DNA of 64,000 nt, from contig NZ_CP087106.1 of NCBI RefSeq assembly GCF_028583545.1, forward strand, positions 4,646,501 through 4,710,500, written 5' to 3'. Source of the DNA: Methylobacterium sp. NMS14P. GTDB lineage: Bacteria > Pseudomonadota > Alphaproteobacteria > Rhizobiales > Beijerinckiaceae. Positions within the stretch are counted from its first letter, which is position 1. Every line of letters begins with the position of its first letter. A program made the translations under genes and the position numbers. Shown piece after piece: positions 33,842 to 42,110 of this stretch. The notes under the pieces were generated by a model. The model was not told the DNA's origin, ran no database searches, and saw only the letters and a program-made list of their open reading frames with translations.

Positions 33842-34744
33842 ATGATACCTCCGATGCCGAGCCCCACCGACGCGCAAGCCGACCTGATCGCCTATCTCGA
33901 CTTCCACGTGGAGGCCGGAGCCGACGCGGCGCTCGACGAGCGCCCGCACGACCGCTTCACCGAGGCGGACGCGCCCGCACCGACCCTGCGCGCGCCGCGC
34001 CGGGCCGCCCCGCGGGGCACCGCGCAGCCCGCCGAGCCGCCCGCCAGCCCGGTCGCCAACACGCTCGTGCCGCCCCCGGGCTCGGCCCCGCCGGCCGCGG
34101 CGCCGCGCACCTTCGGCCGCGCCGCCAGCGCCCAGCCCGACGAGGCCGCGAGCGACGCCCGCGCCCGGGCGCGGCAGGCCGGGAGTCTCGACGAGCTGGA
34201 GAAGATCCTGGCGGATTTCGACGCCTGCCCGCTGCGCTTCACCGCCAAGAACCTCGTCTTCGCCGACGGCAATCCCGAGGCGCGCGTGATGTTTCTCGGC
34301 GAGGCGCCCGGCGCCGACGAGGACCGGATCGGCAAGCCGTTCATGGGCCGCTCGGGCCAGCTCCTCGACAAGATGATGAAGGCGGTCGGGCTCGACCGGA
34401 CCAGCGCCTATATCGGCAACATCGTGCCCTGGCGGCCGCCGGGCAACCGCAACCCGACGCCCCAGGAGGTGGCGGTGTGCCGGCCGTTCGTGGAGCGCCA
34501 GATCGAGCTCGTCGACCCGGACATCATCGTCTGCCTCGGCGCGCCCGCGACCCAGACGCTGACCGGCACCAAGGACGGCATCCTGCGAACCCGCGGCCGG
34601 CTATTCCCGTACAAGTTGCCGAACCGCGAGGTGAAGCTGCTCGCCACCCTCCACCCGGCCTTCCTGCTGCGCCAGCCGGTCCAGAAGCGCCTCGCGTGGC
34701 GGGATTTCCGGTCCCTGCGCGCCCTCCTCGACGGGAAAGCTTGA
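33842..34744 (+). CDS. Uracil-DNA glycosylase, family-4-like
   Basis: A 300-residue DNA-repair protein. The first about 110 residues are Ala/Pro-rich and low in complexity. The catalytic domain follows, with NLVFADGNPEARVMFLGEAP, GADEDRIGKPFMGRSGQLLD (motif A), IGNIVPWRPPGNRNP and the C-terminal LATLHPAFLLRQP. Cysteines in FDACPL, AVCRPF and IIVCLG would hold the iron-sulfur cluster; the CxxC of classical members is reduced to a single Cys at the first site, as I recall for other alphaproteobacterial forms. It removes uracil from DNA. An ATG at 33854 is an alternative start; neither has a good ribosome-binding site. Confidence 0.87.
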   Translation: MIPPMPSPTDAQADLIAYLDFHVEAGADAALDERPHDRFTEADAPAPTLRAPRRAAPRGTAQPAEPPASPVANTLVPPPGSAPPAAAPRTFGRAASAQPDEAASDARARARQAGSLDELEKILADFDACPLRFTAKNLVFADGNPEARVMFLGEAPGADEDRIGKPFMGRSGQLLDKMMKAVGLDRTSAYIGNIVPWRPPGNRNPTPQEVAVCRPFVERQIELVDPDIIVCLGAPATQTLTGTKDGILRTRGRLFPYKLPNREVKLLATLHPAFLLRQPVQKRLAWRDFRSLRALLDGKA

Positions 34745-34887
34745 CCGCGCGGGCGGAACCGGCTCTCCCCTCCCGCCATTAGAGCTTCGTTCCCGCTGCC
34801 GGTGCTCCGGCGGCCGGACACGACGACGCACAGCCAAATCCGGCCCGCCCGAGGCGGCCGGCGCAGCATCGATGGCGGGACCCAACC

Positions 34888-35799
34888 ATGCGCTGGGAAG
34901 ATCTACGCAGCTCGGACAACGTCGAGGATCGGCGCGGTGAAGGCGGCGGCGGGGGCGGCATGGGCTTTCCCGGCGGCGGCGCCGGCGGGCTCGGCATCGG
35001 CACCATCGTGGTGCTGCTGATCATCAGCTACTTCACGGGCATCAACCCGGCGATCCTGATCGGCGGCGCCCAGCAGATCGGCGGCGGCCGCGGCCAGCAG
35101 GAGCAGCAGGCCGACCCGCAGACCCAGGCCAAGCGGCGCCAGGCGCCCACCGACGAGAGCGGCCGGTTCGCCTCGAAGATCCTCGGCAACACCGAGGACG
35201 TGTGGAGCCAGATCCTGCCGCAGCAGACCGGCAAGCAGTACACCCCGACGACGCTGGTGCTCTACACCGGCGGCACGCGCTCCGGCTGCGGCTCGGCCCA
35301 GGCCGCGATGGGCCCGTTCTACTGCCCGCTGGACAAGAAGGTCTATCTCGACACGGGCTTCTTCAAGGAGATGGCCTCGAAGTTCGGCGTGAAGGGCGAC
35401 TTCGCCTACGCGTACGTGATCGCCCACGAGGTCGGCCACCACGTCCAGGACGTGCTCGGCATCCTCGGCAAGGTCCAGCAGCGCCAGCAGCAGGCCTCCA
35501 GCAAGACCGAGGCGAACGCCCTCTCGGTGCGGATCGAGCTGATGGCCGACTGCCTCGCCGGCGTCTGGGCCAAGAACTCCAACGACAAGTACGCCGAGCT
35601 CGACAAGGGCGACATCGACGAGGCGCTGAACGCCGCCGCGCAGATCGGCGACGACGCGCTCCAGCAGCGCTCGCGGGGCTACGTGGTGCCGGATTCCTTC
35701 ACCCACGGCTCCTCGGCCCAGCGCCAGCGCTGGTTCATGGCCGGCTACAAGAGCGGCCAGACCAAGTCCTGCGACACGTTCCGGACGGCGAACAACTGA
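34888..35799 (+). CDS. Neutral zinc metallopeptidase (YpfJ family)
   Basis: A 303-residue protein starting MRWEDLRSSDNVEDRRG, the family signature. A Gly-rich segment and one transmembrane helix (GTIVVLLIISYFTGI, about 38-53) follow. Farther on are the C-terminal domain blocks YCPLDKKVYLDTGFF and VIAHEVGHHVQD, the zinc-binding HExxH variant HEVGHH. RIELMADCLAGVWA supplies a further ligand. It is probably anchored in the inner membrane with its catalytic domain in the periplasm. The family is widespread and its physiological substrate is not known. Confidence 0.92.
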   Translation: MRWEDLRSSDNVEDRRGEGGGGGGMGFPGGGAGGLGIGTIVVLLIISYFTGINPAILIGGAQQIGGGRGQQEQQADPQTQAKRRQAPTDESGRFASKILGNTEDVWSQILPQQTGKQYTPTTLVLYTGGTRSGCGSAQAAMGPFYCPLDKKVYLDTGFFKEMASKFGVKGDFAYAYVIAHEVGHHVQDVLGILGKVQQRQQQASSKTEANALSVRIELMADCLAGVWAKNSNDKYAELDKGDIDEALNAAAQIGDDALQQRSRGYVVPDSFTHGSSAQRQRWFMAGYKSGQTKSCDTFRTANN

Positions 35800-35808
35800 G
35801 GACGGGCC

Positions 35809-35825
35809 TCGGCTTCAGGAGCCGA
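35809..35825 (+). terminator. Hairpin after the zinc-peptidase gene
   Basis: TCGGCT and AGCCGA form a 6-base stem with a 5-base loop ten bases after the stop, immediately before REP copy 3. Stem strength is modest and there is no U-tract. Confidence 0.4.
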
Positions 35826-35828
35826 CCC

Positions 35829-35919
35829 CGTCATCGCGAGCGCAGCGAAGCGACCCCGGGGTAGCGCGGCATCGGCGGCTGCGGCGCCGCCGGATCGCTT
35901 CGCTGCGCTCGCGATGCCG
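35829..35919. repeat. REP-like palindromic element, copy 3
   Basis: A 91-base element: left arm CGTCATCGCGAGCGCAGCG, right arm ending GCTTCGCTGCGCTCGCGATG, with a variable middle containing a GC-rich stretch. It lies between the convergent zinc-peptidase and small-protein genes. Confidence 0.85.
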
Positions 35920-35947
35920 GCGTGCCGAGACCCGGCGGGCACGGGCC

Positions 35948-36220
35948 TCACCCCCGGCTCAGCCGCCGGGCGTTGGCCTGGACCTTCCGCCGGTAGCTGC
36001 GGATCACCTTGCCGTTCGAGGCGCCCGCGGCGAGCATGAGCGCCGCCTCGCCGGCGGCCAGCATCTTCTCGGTCACCATGAGCTGCGCCTCGGCCTGGGC
36101 CGCGGGGCCGCCGAGGGCGAACATCGCCATGCGCTGCGCGATGACGCCCTGCGCCTCCAGCCCCAGCATGGCCATGTCCATGCCCGTCATCCACCAACCG
36201 AACAGCATCGCGATCCTCAT
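35948..36220 (-). CDS. Small Ala/Met-rich hypothetical protein
   Basis: A 90-residue protein with many methionines at its start (MRIAMLFGWWMTGMDMAMLG), a helical Ala-rich middle (EKMLAAGEAALMLAAG) and a basic end (VIRSYRRKVQANARRLSRG). The pattern resembles phasin-like helical proteins of Methylobacterium that associate with granules, but the match is only general. It appears monocistronic, convergent with the zinc peptidase and divergent from the ABC-F gene. Confidence 0.6.
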   Translation of the reverse strand: MRIAMLFGWWMTGMDMAMLGLEAQGVIAQRMAMFALGGPAAQAEAQLMVTEKMLAAGEAALMLAAGASNGKVIRSYRRKVQANARRLSRG

Positions 36221-36346
36221 GTTGCCCAGGGCAACGGCCGAGCCTCATCCTGGGTCCCGGGATGCGCCCAGGCCTGCGCCGGACGCAAGCGTTATCCCGC
36301 ACTGCGGCACCCTGCCTTTGCGCCGCGTCGGCCGATGCCGTAAGCG

Positions 36347-36395
36347 GCCGGGACACCTCCCGGACACCTTCCGGACAGCGACCTCCCGGACAGCG
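36347..36395. repeat. Short degenerate tandem repeat
   Basis: Four imperfect copies of a CCGGACA-like unit (GGGACACCTC, CGGACACCTT, CGGACAGCGACCTC, CGGACAGCG) fill the last 60 bases before the ABC-F start codon. No function is evident, though they could affect ribosome access. Confidence 0.5.
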
Positions 36396-36404
36396 CCCGC
36401 CGCC

Positions 36405-38027
36405 ATGATACGCCTGGACAAGATCACCAAGCAGAACGGGCGGCAGCTCGTCTTCATCGAGGCCTCGGCCGCCCTCCAGCGGGGCGAGAAGGTCGGCCTG
36501 GTCGGCCCGAACGGGGCCGGCAAGACCACCCTGTTCCGGATGATCATCGGCCAGGAGCAGCCCGACGAGGGGCAGGTCGCCGCCGACCGGGGCATCACCA
36601 TCGGCTACTTCAGCCAGGATGTCGGCGAGATGTCCGGGCGCAGCGTCGTCACCGAGACGATGGACGGCGCCGGCCCGGTGAGCGCGGTCGCGGCCGAGCT
36701 CGCCGAGCTCGGCGCGGCGCTCGCGGACCCCGACCGCGCCGACGAGATGGACGCCCTGGTCGAGCGCTACGGCGAGGTCCAGGCCCGGTTCGAGGAGCTC
36801 GACGGCTACGCCCTGGAGGGCCGGGCCCGCGAGGTGCTCGACGGCCTGAGCTTCAGCCAGGAGATGATGGACGGCGACGTCGGCGCCCTGTCGGGCGGCT
36901 GGAAGATGCGCGTCGCGCTCGCCCGCATTCTGCTGATGCGCCCGGACGTGATGCTCCTCGACGAGCCGTCGAACCACCTCGACATCGAGAGCCTGATCTG
37001 GCTCGAATCGTTCCTCAAGGCCTACGACGGCGCCCTGCTGATGACCTCGCACGACCGCGAGTTCATGAACCGCATCGTCACCAAGGTCATCGAGATCGAC
37101 GCCGGCGCGCTCACCACCTACTCGGGCGACTACGCCTTCTACGAGGGCCAGCGGAAGCTCAACGAGGCGCAGCAGCAGGCCCAGTTCGAGCGCCAGCAGG
37201 CGATGCTGGCGAAAGAGATCGCCTTCATCGAGCGCTTCAAGGCCCGGGCCTCCCACGCCGCCCAGGTGCAGAGCCGGGTGAAGAAGCTCGACAAGATCGA
37301 GCGCGTCGAGCCGCCCCGGCGGCGGCAATCGGTGGCCTTCGAGTTCCAGCCGGCGCCGCGCTCGGGCGACGACGTCGTGATGCTCAAGGGCGTGAACAAG
37401 CGCTACGGCACCCGCACGATCTACGAGGGGCTCGACTTCTCGGTGCGGCGCAAGGAGCGCTGGTGCGTGATGGGCATCAACGGCGCCGGCAAGTCGACGC
37501 TCCTGAAGCTCGTCACCGGCACCACCGCGCCGGACGACGGCTCTGTCACGGTCGGCGGCAGCGTGAAGCTCGGCTACTTCGCCCAGCACGCCATGGACCT
37601 GCTCGACGGCGACCGCACCGTGTTCCAGACCCTGGAGGATGCGTTCCCGCAGGCCGGCCAGGGGTCGCTGCGGGCGCTGGCCGGCTGCTTCGGCTTCTCG
37701 GGCGACGACGTCGAGAAGCGCTGCCGGGTGCTCTCGGGCGGCGAGAAGGCCCGGCTGGTCATGGCGCTGATGCTCTACGACCCGCCGAACTTCCTGGTGC
37801 TCGACGAGCCGACCAACCACCTCGACATGGGCACCAAGGAGATGCTGATCGAGGCGCTGGCCAATTACGAGGGGACGATGCTGTTCGTGTCCCACGACCG
37901 GCACTTCCTGGCCGCCCTCTCGAACCGCGTCCTCGAGGTCACGCCGGAGGGGATCCACCAGTACGGCGGCGGCTACACCGAGTACGTGGCCCGCACCGGC
38001 CAGGAGGCGCCCGGCCTGCGGAGCTGA
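36405..38027 (+). CDS. ABC-F family ATPase (ribosome-associated type)
   Basis: A 540-residue soluble protein with two ABC domains and no membrane segments. Domain 1 has Walker A GPNGAGKTT (about 34-42), signature LSGGWKMRVALARIL and Walker B VMLLDEPSNHLD. The linker is a charged coiled coil (RQQAMLAKEIAFIERFKARA, then RVKKLDKIER). Domain 2 has GINGAGKST, LSGGEKARLVMALML and LVLDEPTNHLD. The EQ-type ABC-F pattern indicates a translation factor acting on stalled or initiating ribosomes rather than a transporter. The exact subfamily (YbiT/Uup/EttA) is not settled. REP copy 4 follows. Confidence 0.92.
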   Translation: MIRLDKITKQNGRQLVFIEASAALQRGEKVGLVGPNGAGKTTLFRMIIGQEQPDEGQVAADRGITIGYFSQDVGEMSGRSVVTETMDGAGPVSAVAAELAELGAALADPDRADEMDALVERYGEVQARFEELDGYALEGRAREVLDGLSFSQEMMDGDVGALSGGWKMRVALARILLMRPDVMLLDEPSNHLDIESLIWLESFLKAYDGALLMTSHDREFMNRIVTKVIEIDAGALTTYSGDYAFYEGQRKLNEAQQQAQFERQQAMLAKEIAFIERFKARASHAAQVQSRVKKLDKIERVEPPRRRQSVAFEFQPAPRSGDDVVMLKGVNKRYGTRTIYEGLDFSVRRKERWCVMGINGAGKSTLLKLVTGTTAPDDGSVTVGGSVKLGYFAQHAMDLLDGDRTVFQTLEDAFPQAGQGSLRALAGCFGFSGDDVEKRCRVLSGGEKARLVMALMLYDPPNFLVLDEPTNHLDMGTKEMLIEALANYEGTMLFVSHDRHFLAALSNRVLEVTPEGIHQYGGGYTEYVARTGQEAPGLRS

Positions 38028-38037
38028 CGGTCCGCTC

Positions 38038-38127
38038 CGTCCTCGCGAGCGCCGCGAAGCGACCCAGGGCAGCGCGCCCTCGGGAAGCGTGGCGCAACTG
38101 GATCGCGTCGCCGCGCTCGCGAGGGCG
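38038..38127. repeat. REP-like palindromic element, copy 4
   Basis: A 90-base element, the most diverged copy: left arm CGTCCTCGCGAGCGCCGCGAAGCGACCC and right arm GATCGCGTCGCCGCGCTCGCGAGGGCG. Paired changes in both arms (AT to CT and AT to AG) keep the stem, which suggests the structure is maintained. Confidence 0.8.
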
Positions 38128-38224
38128 GCGGAGCGTTTCGGCCGAGAGCCCTGCGACCGGCGCACCGCTATCGCCCCCCGGCGCCCCGCGCTAGGCTGCG
38201 CCGAAACGGCCCGGGTGAGACGCC

Positions 38225-38704
38225 GTGCGACGCCTGCTGAAATTCCTCCACACGATGGGGTCCGCGGGGCTGCTGGGGGCCATGGCGTCCCTGGTCGTCA
38301 TGCTGGGCCTCTCGCCCGCGCCGTCCGCCCTGGCGGGCTACGCGGCGACGCGCGGCGCGATGGGCGCCGTCGCCACCTGGATCTTCCTGCCCGCCCTGGC
38401 GGTGACGCTGATGTCGGGCCTGCTGGCGATGGCGCTGAACCGCGCCTTCCTCAATGCCGGATGGGCGTGGCTGAAGCTCGCCACCGGGGTCCTGATGTTC
38501 GAGGGCGGCCTGGTCTACGTCCAGGGCCCGATGAAGCAGGAGGCGGAGCAGAGCGCCCGCGCGCTGGCGGGCCTCGTCGATCCCGCGGTGCTGGCCGTCT
38601 CGCTGACCGGAGAGCGCGGCACCCTCTGGGTCCTGCTGGCGGTCGCGACCGCGAACGTCGCGCTCGGGATCTGGCGGCCGCGGATCCTGCGGATCCCCCG
38701 GTAG
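38225..38704 (+). CDS. Small integral membrane protein (DUF2269-like)
   Basis: A 159-residue protein with four predicted membrane helices: about residues 12-30 (GSAGLLGAMASLVVMLGL), 48-68, 75-95 and 135-150. A Gly-rich first helix and a central MALNRAFLNAGWAWLKLATGV match the general pattern of the DUF2269-type family, whose function is unknown. It starts at GTG 38225 and ends shortly before mnmE, with which it is convergent. Confidence 0.6.
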   Translation: MRRLLKFLHTMGSAGLLGAMASLVVMLGLSPAPSALAGYAATRGAMGAVATWIFLPALAVTLMSGLLAMALNRAFLNAGWAWLKLATGVLMFEGGLVYVQGPMKQEAEQSARALAGLVDPAVLAVSLTGERGTLWVLLAVATANVALGIWRPRILRIPR

Positions 38705-38753
38705 CGCCGCCGCGCAGGCCCGGCTTCGGCCTAATGAGTTGCCGGCTATAAAT

Positions 38754-40079
38754 CTATTTCCCGATGCAGAACCCGCTGAACAGCCGGTCGAGGACGTCCT
38801 CGACGCCGACGTGGCCCGCGACCGCACCCAGTGCCCGCACCGCGAGCCGCAGATCCTCGGCGGCGAGCTCCGGGAGGCCGCCGACGCTCCCGGAAAGCCG
38901 GTCGAGATGCGCCACGCAGGCCTCGAGCGCGGCCCTGTGCCGGGCGCGGGTGATCAGCGCGTCGCCGGTGCCGACACCGTCCTCGGCCGCGGCCTGGATC
39001 GCGTCGAGCAGGGCGCTCATGCCGGCGCCGGTATGGGCCGAGACCGTCACGTCAGCCGGGTCGCCCTCCGGTTCTGAGCCGGCAAAAAGATCGGCCTTCG
39101 TGCGGACGGTCAGGATCCGGTCGCGCGCCGGCCCGAGATCCGGCACCGCTCCGCCGGGCGGTACGAGGGCGATCACCAGATCGGCCGTGTCGATCCGCGC
39201 CCGGGTCCGCACGATGCCCTGCGCCTCGATCGGCTCCGCGGTCTCGCGGAGCCCGGCCGTGTCGACCAGGAGGACCGGCAGGCCGCCGAGGTCGAGCCGG
39301 ACCTCGATGGCGTCGCGGGTCGTCCCCGGACTGTCCGACACGATGGCCACGTCCCTCTGGCTGAGGGCGTTCAGCAGGGTCGATTTCCCGCTGTTGGGGG
39401 CACCCGCCAGCACCACCGTGAACCCTTCGCGCAGGCGCTCGCCGCGGTGGCCGTCGCGCAGCGTCGCGGCGACCGCGTCCCGCAGGCGCGCGGCGCGGTC
39501 GAACAGCGCCGCGTCGAGCCCGGCATCGTCCACGTCCCCCTCGTCGGCGAAGTCCAGCGCGGCCTCGGCGGCGGCGAGGCAGTCGATCGCCTCCGCGCGC
39601 CACGCGGCCACCTGCCGGCTGAGCGCGCCGTCGAGCTGGCGCAGGGCCTGCCGACGCTGCCCCTCGGTCTCGGCGTCGATCAGGTCGGCGACGGCCTCCG
39701 CCTCGGCGAGATCCATCCGGCCGTTGAGCACGGCCCGCCGCGTGAACGCTCCCGGCTCGGCGGCCCGGCACCCGGGGAGGCGGGCCAGGGTCGCGAGGAC
39801 GCGCATCCGCACGGCCGCGCCACCGTGCAGGTGCAGCTCGCCCATATCCTCGCCGCTGTAGGTGTCCGGTCCGGGAAACCACGCCACCAGCGCCCGGTCG
39901 AGCTCGGTGCCGTCGCGCGGATCCCTGAGGCTCCGCAGCGACAGCCGGCGCGGGGCCGGCAGGCGCCCGCCGAGGGCGACGAGCACGTCGCCCGCGGCCG
40001 GGCCGCTGATGCGGATCACCGCGACGGCGGCCCGGCCGAAGCCGCTGGCCGGCGCGAAGAGTGTGTCGCTGTCTTTCAT
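38754..40079 (-). CDS. mnmE: tRNA modification GTPase MnmE
   Basis: A 441-residue protein that, with MnmG, adds the carboxymethylaminomethyl group to uridine 34 of certain tRNAs. The N-terminal tetrahydrofolate-binding domain begins with DTLFAPASGFGRAAVAVIRISG. The G domain has G1 GAPNSGKST (about 216), G2/G3 PGTTRD and DTAGLRE, and VRTKAD as G4. The protein ends with the diagnostic FCIGK cysteine motif. Its partner mnmG lies 8 kb away. A parS-like site lies just upstream of its start. Confidence 0.96.
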   Translation of the reverse strand: MKDSDTLFAPASGFGRAAVAVIRISGPAAGDVLVALGGRLPAPRRLSLRSLRDPRDGTELDRALVAWFPGPDTYSGEDMGELHLHGGAAVRMRVLATLARLPGCRAAEPGAFTRRAVLNGRMDLAEAEAVADLIDAETEGQRRQALRQLDGALSRQVAAWRAEAIDCLAAAEAALDFADEGDVDDAGLDAALFDRAARLRDAVAATLRDGHRGERLREGFTVVLAGAPNSGKSTLLNALSQRDVAIVSDSPGTTRDAIEVRLDLGGLPVLLVDTAGLRETAEPIEAQGIVRTRARIDTADLVIALVPPGGAVPDLGPARDRILTVRTKADLFAGSEPEGDPADVTVSAHTGAGMSALLDAIQAAAEDGVGTGDALITRARHRAALEACVAHLDRLSGSVGGLPELAAEDLRLAVRALGAVAGHVGVEDVLDRLFSGFCIGK

Positions 40080-40106
40080 GGTCCCCCAGGGCCGCGCGAG
40101 GGGCGG

Positions 40107-40122
40107 AGTTTCACGTGAAACA
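40107..40122. other. parS-like site upstream of mnmE and bla
   Basis: AGTTTCACGTGAAACA matches the ParB-binding consensus TGTTTCACGTGAAACA in 15 of 16 positions; the core GTTTCACGTGAAAC is perfect. It lies in the 122-base gap between mnmE and the beta-lactamase gene and about 10 kb from parAB. Confidence 0.75.
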
Positions 40123-40201
40123 CGCGCGGCCGCCCTATACCATCCCGGTGTCGCGGTGCCGCGCCCTGAAGCGCCGCCGCGATCTCGAACGGGGATGCCC
40201 C

Positions 40202-41077
40202 ATGATCGTCTGGACCCGCCGCGCCGTCGGCCTCGGCCTGCTCACCGCGCCCCTCGCCCTCCCCGCGCGCGCCGAGGAGGCGGAGCCGGACTGGGCCGCC
40301 ATCGAGCACCGGCTGGGCGGCCGCCTCGGAATCGCCGCCGCGGGGGACCGCGTCCTCGCCGCCTATCGCGCCGACGCGCGCTTCCCGATGTGCAGCACCT
40401 TCAAGGTTCTGGCGGTGGCGGCGGTGCTGGCGCGGGTCGATGCCGGCCGCGAGACCCTCGACCGGATCGTCGCCTACGGTCCCAGCGACCTCCTGAGCTA
40501 CGCGCCAGTGACCCGGAAGGCGCTGGAGGCCGGCGCCGGGAGCGGACGGATGAGCGTCGCGGACCTGTGCGCGGCCACGCTGGTCTGGAGCGACAACGCG
40601 GCCGCCAACCTGCTCCTGGCGGATCTCGGCGGCCCCGCGGCGCTGACCGCGTGGCTGCGGACCACCGGCGATCCCGTCACCCGCCTCGACCGGACCGAGC
40701 CGACCCTCAACACCGCGCTGCCCGGCGACCCGCGCGACACGACCACGCCGGACGCCATGCGGGCGACCCTGGGCCGGATCCTCCTCGGCACCGTCCTGTC
40801 GCCGGCCTCGCGCGGCCGGCTGGAGGCCTGGATGGTCGCCTGCGAGACCGGTCGCAACCGCCTGAGGGCCGGCCTGCCGCCCGACTGGAGCGTGGGCGAC
40901 AAGACCGGGAGCGGCGACAACGGCACCGTCAACGACGTGGCGATCCTGCGGCCGCCGGGGCGCGCGCCGATCCTCGTGGCGGTCTACGTCACGGAATCGA
41001 CGGCCTCCCCCGAGACCTGCGCGGCGGCCTACGCGGAGATCGGCCGCCTCATCGCCGCGCGCGCCCATTCGACCTGA
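40202..41077 (+). CDS. Class A beta-lactamase
   Basis: A 291-residue exported serine beta-lactamase that hydrolyses penicillin- or cephalosporin-type rings in the periplasm. The N-terminus has a twin-arginine signal (MIVWTRRAVGLGLL). The catalytic motifs are complete and in order: S65-T-F-K68 (preceded by Cys64), SDN at 130-132, E166 in EPTLN, and KTGSG at 234-238. The last three fall at nearly standard class A numbering. The second disulfide cysteine of carbapenemases is missing. Spectrum cannot be told. It is an intrinsic-looking single gene with no mobile element beside it. Confidence 0.92.
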   Translation: MIVWTRRAVGLGLLTAPLALPARAEEAEPDWAAIEHRLGGRLGIAAAGDRVLAAYRADARFPMCSTFKVLAVAAVLARVDAGRETLDRIVAYGPSDLLSYAPVTRKALEAGAGSGRMSVADLCAATLVWSDNAAANLLLADLGGPAALTAWLRTTGDPVTRLDRTEPTLNTALPGDPRDTTTPDAMRATLGRILLGTVLSPASRGRLEAWMVACETGRNRLRAGLPPDWSVGDKTGSGDNGTVNDVAILRPPGRAPILVAVYVTESTASPETCAAAYAEIGRLIAARAHST

Positions 41078-41103
41078 CCGGACGAGCCAGGCAGACACCC
41101 ACC

Positions 41104-41589
41104 ATGAAGACGCCCACCAAGACGACGCGCGCGACGCTCGCCCTCGACAAGGCCGGTATCCGGCACAGCCTCCACGTCTACGCGTACGATCCCGACGCGC
41201 CGCGCATCGGCCTGCAGGCCGCGGAGGCGCTCGGGGTGGACCCGGGACGCGTCCTCAAGACCCTGATGGCGTCGGTGGACGGACGAACGGTCTGCCTGCT
41301 CGTGGCCTCCGACAGGGAGGTGTCGATGAAACGGGTCGCCGCCGCCTTCTCGGGCAAGGCCGCGTCCATGCTCAAGCCCGCCGACGCCGAGCGGCTGACC
41401 GGCTACCACGTCGGCGGGATCAGCCCCCTGGGGCAGAAGCGCCCCGTCCCGACCGCGATCGACGCCGGATCCCTGACCGACCCGGCGGCCGAGATCCACG
41501 TCAACGGCGGCGGCCGGGGCCTGCAGATCCGGCTGACCGAGGGCGATCTCGTCGGCGCCCTGAAGGCCCTCGTCGTGCCGCTCGCGTGA
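41104..41589 (+). CDS. ybaK: Cys-tRNA(Pro)/Cys-tRNA(Cys) deacylase YbaK
   Basis: A 161-residue YbaK/EbsC-family protein. These free mischarged Cys from tRNA(Pro) in trans. Conserved blocks include GLQAAEALGVDPGRVLKTLMASVDG, ASDREVSMKRVAAAF, the invariant HVGGISPLGQKRPVP and IHVNGGGRGLQIRL. The ATG at 41104 gives the expected length. The gene follows the beta-lactamase by 26 bases and may be co-transcribed with it. Confidence 0.93.
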   Translation: MKTPTKTTRATLALDKAGIRHSLHVYAYDPDAPRIGLQAAEALGVDPGRVLKTLMASVDGRTVCLLVASDREVSMKRVAAAFSGKAASMLKPADAERLTGYHVGGISPLGQKRPVPTAIDAGSLTDPAAEIHVNGGGRGLQIRLTEGDLVGALKALVVPLA

Positions 41590-41656
41590 TCCCGCGGTAA
41601 GCGTCCGTTTACCCTGCCGTCGCACGGTGCCGCCTTCCGGCTGAGATGGAGGCGGC

Positions 41657-42013
41657 ATGCGGGCGACGACGCGCAGGGCGGTGACGGCGCTCGGATTCGT
41701 CCTGCTGCTCGCCGGACCGGGCCGCGCGGCCGACCTCGACTATCGCGGCGGCGGCGAGACGGGCGCGGGCGGCAGCCCCCGCTTCTTCCCGCGCAACGAC
41801 GGCCTCGACCGTCGGCCGGTCTACGCCGTCCGGTCCCGTCCCGTGCCGGTGGGCTGCACGCCCCGGCGGGTGCCGGTGCCCACCAACGCCCCGGACGATC
41901 CGAGCTATGTCGGGTCGGAGTACGGCCTCGGGCATCCGAGCTACTACGGCTTCACGCCGCCGCTCGGCGTGGACGATCCCTTCGGGCGCTCCCTCCTGCC
42001 CTACTGCCCCTGA
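41657..42013 (+). CDS. Small secreted protein of unknown function
   Basis: A 118-residue protein with a signal peptide (AVTALGFVLLLAGPGRAAD, cleavage near residue 24). The mature part is rich in Pro, Tyr and Gly (NDGLDRRPVYAV, GSEYGLGHPSYYGF) and has two cysteines (VGCTPRR, LPYCP) that could form a disulfide. Proteins of this style are common in Methylobacterium envelopes and unassigned. It lies between ybaK and panC, and no operon is clear. Confidence 0.6.
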   Translation: MRATTRRAVTALGFVLLLAGPGRAADLDYRGGGETGAGGSPRFFPRNDGLDRRPVYAVRSRPVPVGCTPRRVPVPTNAPDDPSYVGSEYGLGHPSYYGFTPPLGVDDPFGRSLLPYCP

Positions 42014-42110
42014 GGCCGACCGAGGCGGCGCGGCTCGTGACCGGACTGCCGGATTCCACCGCCCCGCATCATGCTCTAGACCGGCCCTGCCCTCCCCCGG
42101 AGCCCGTGCC

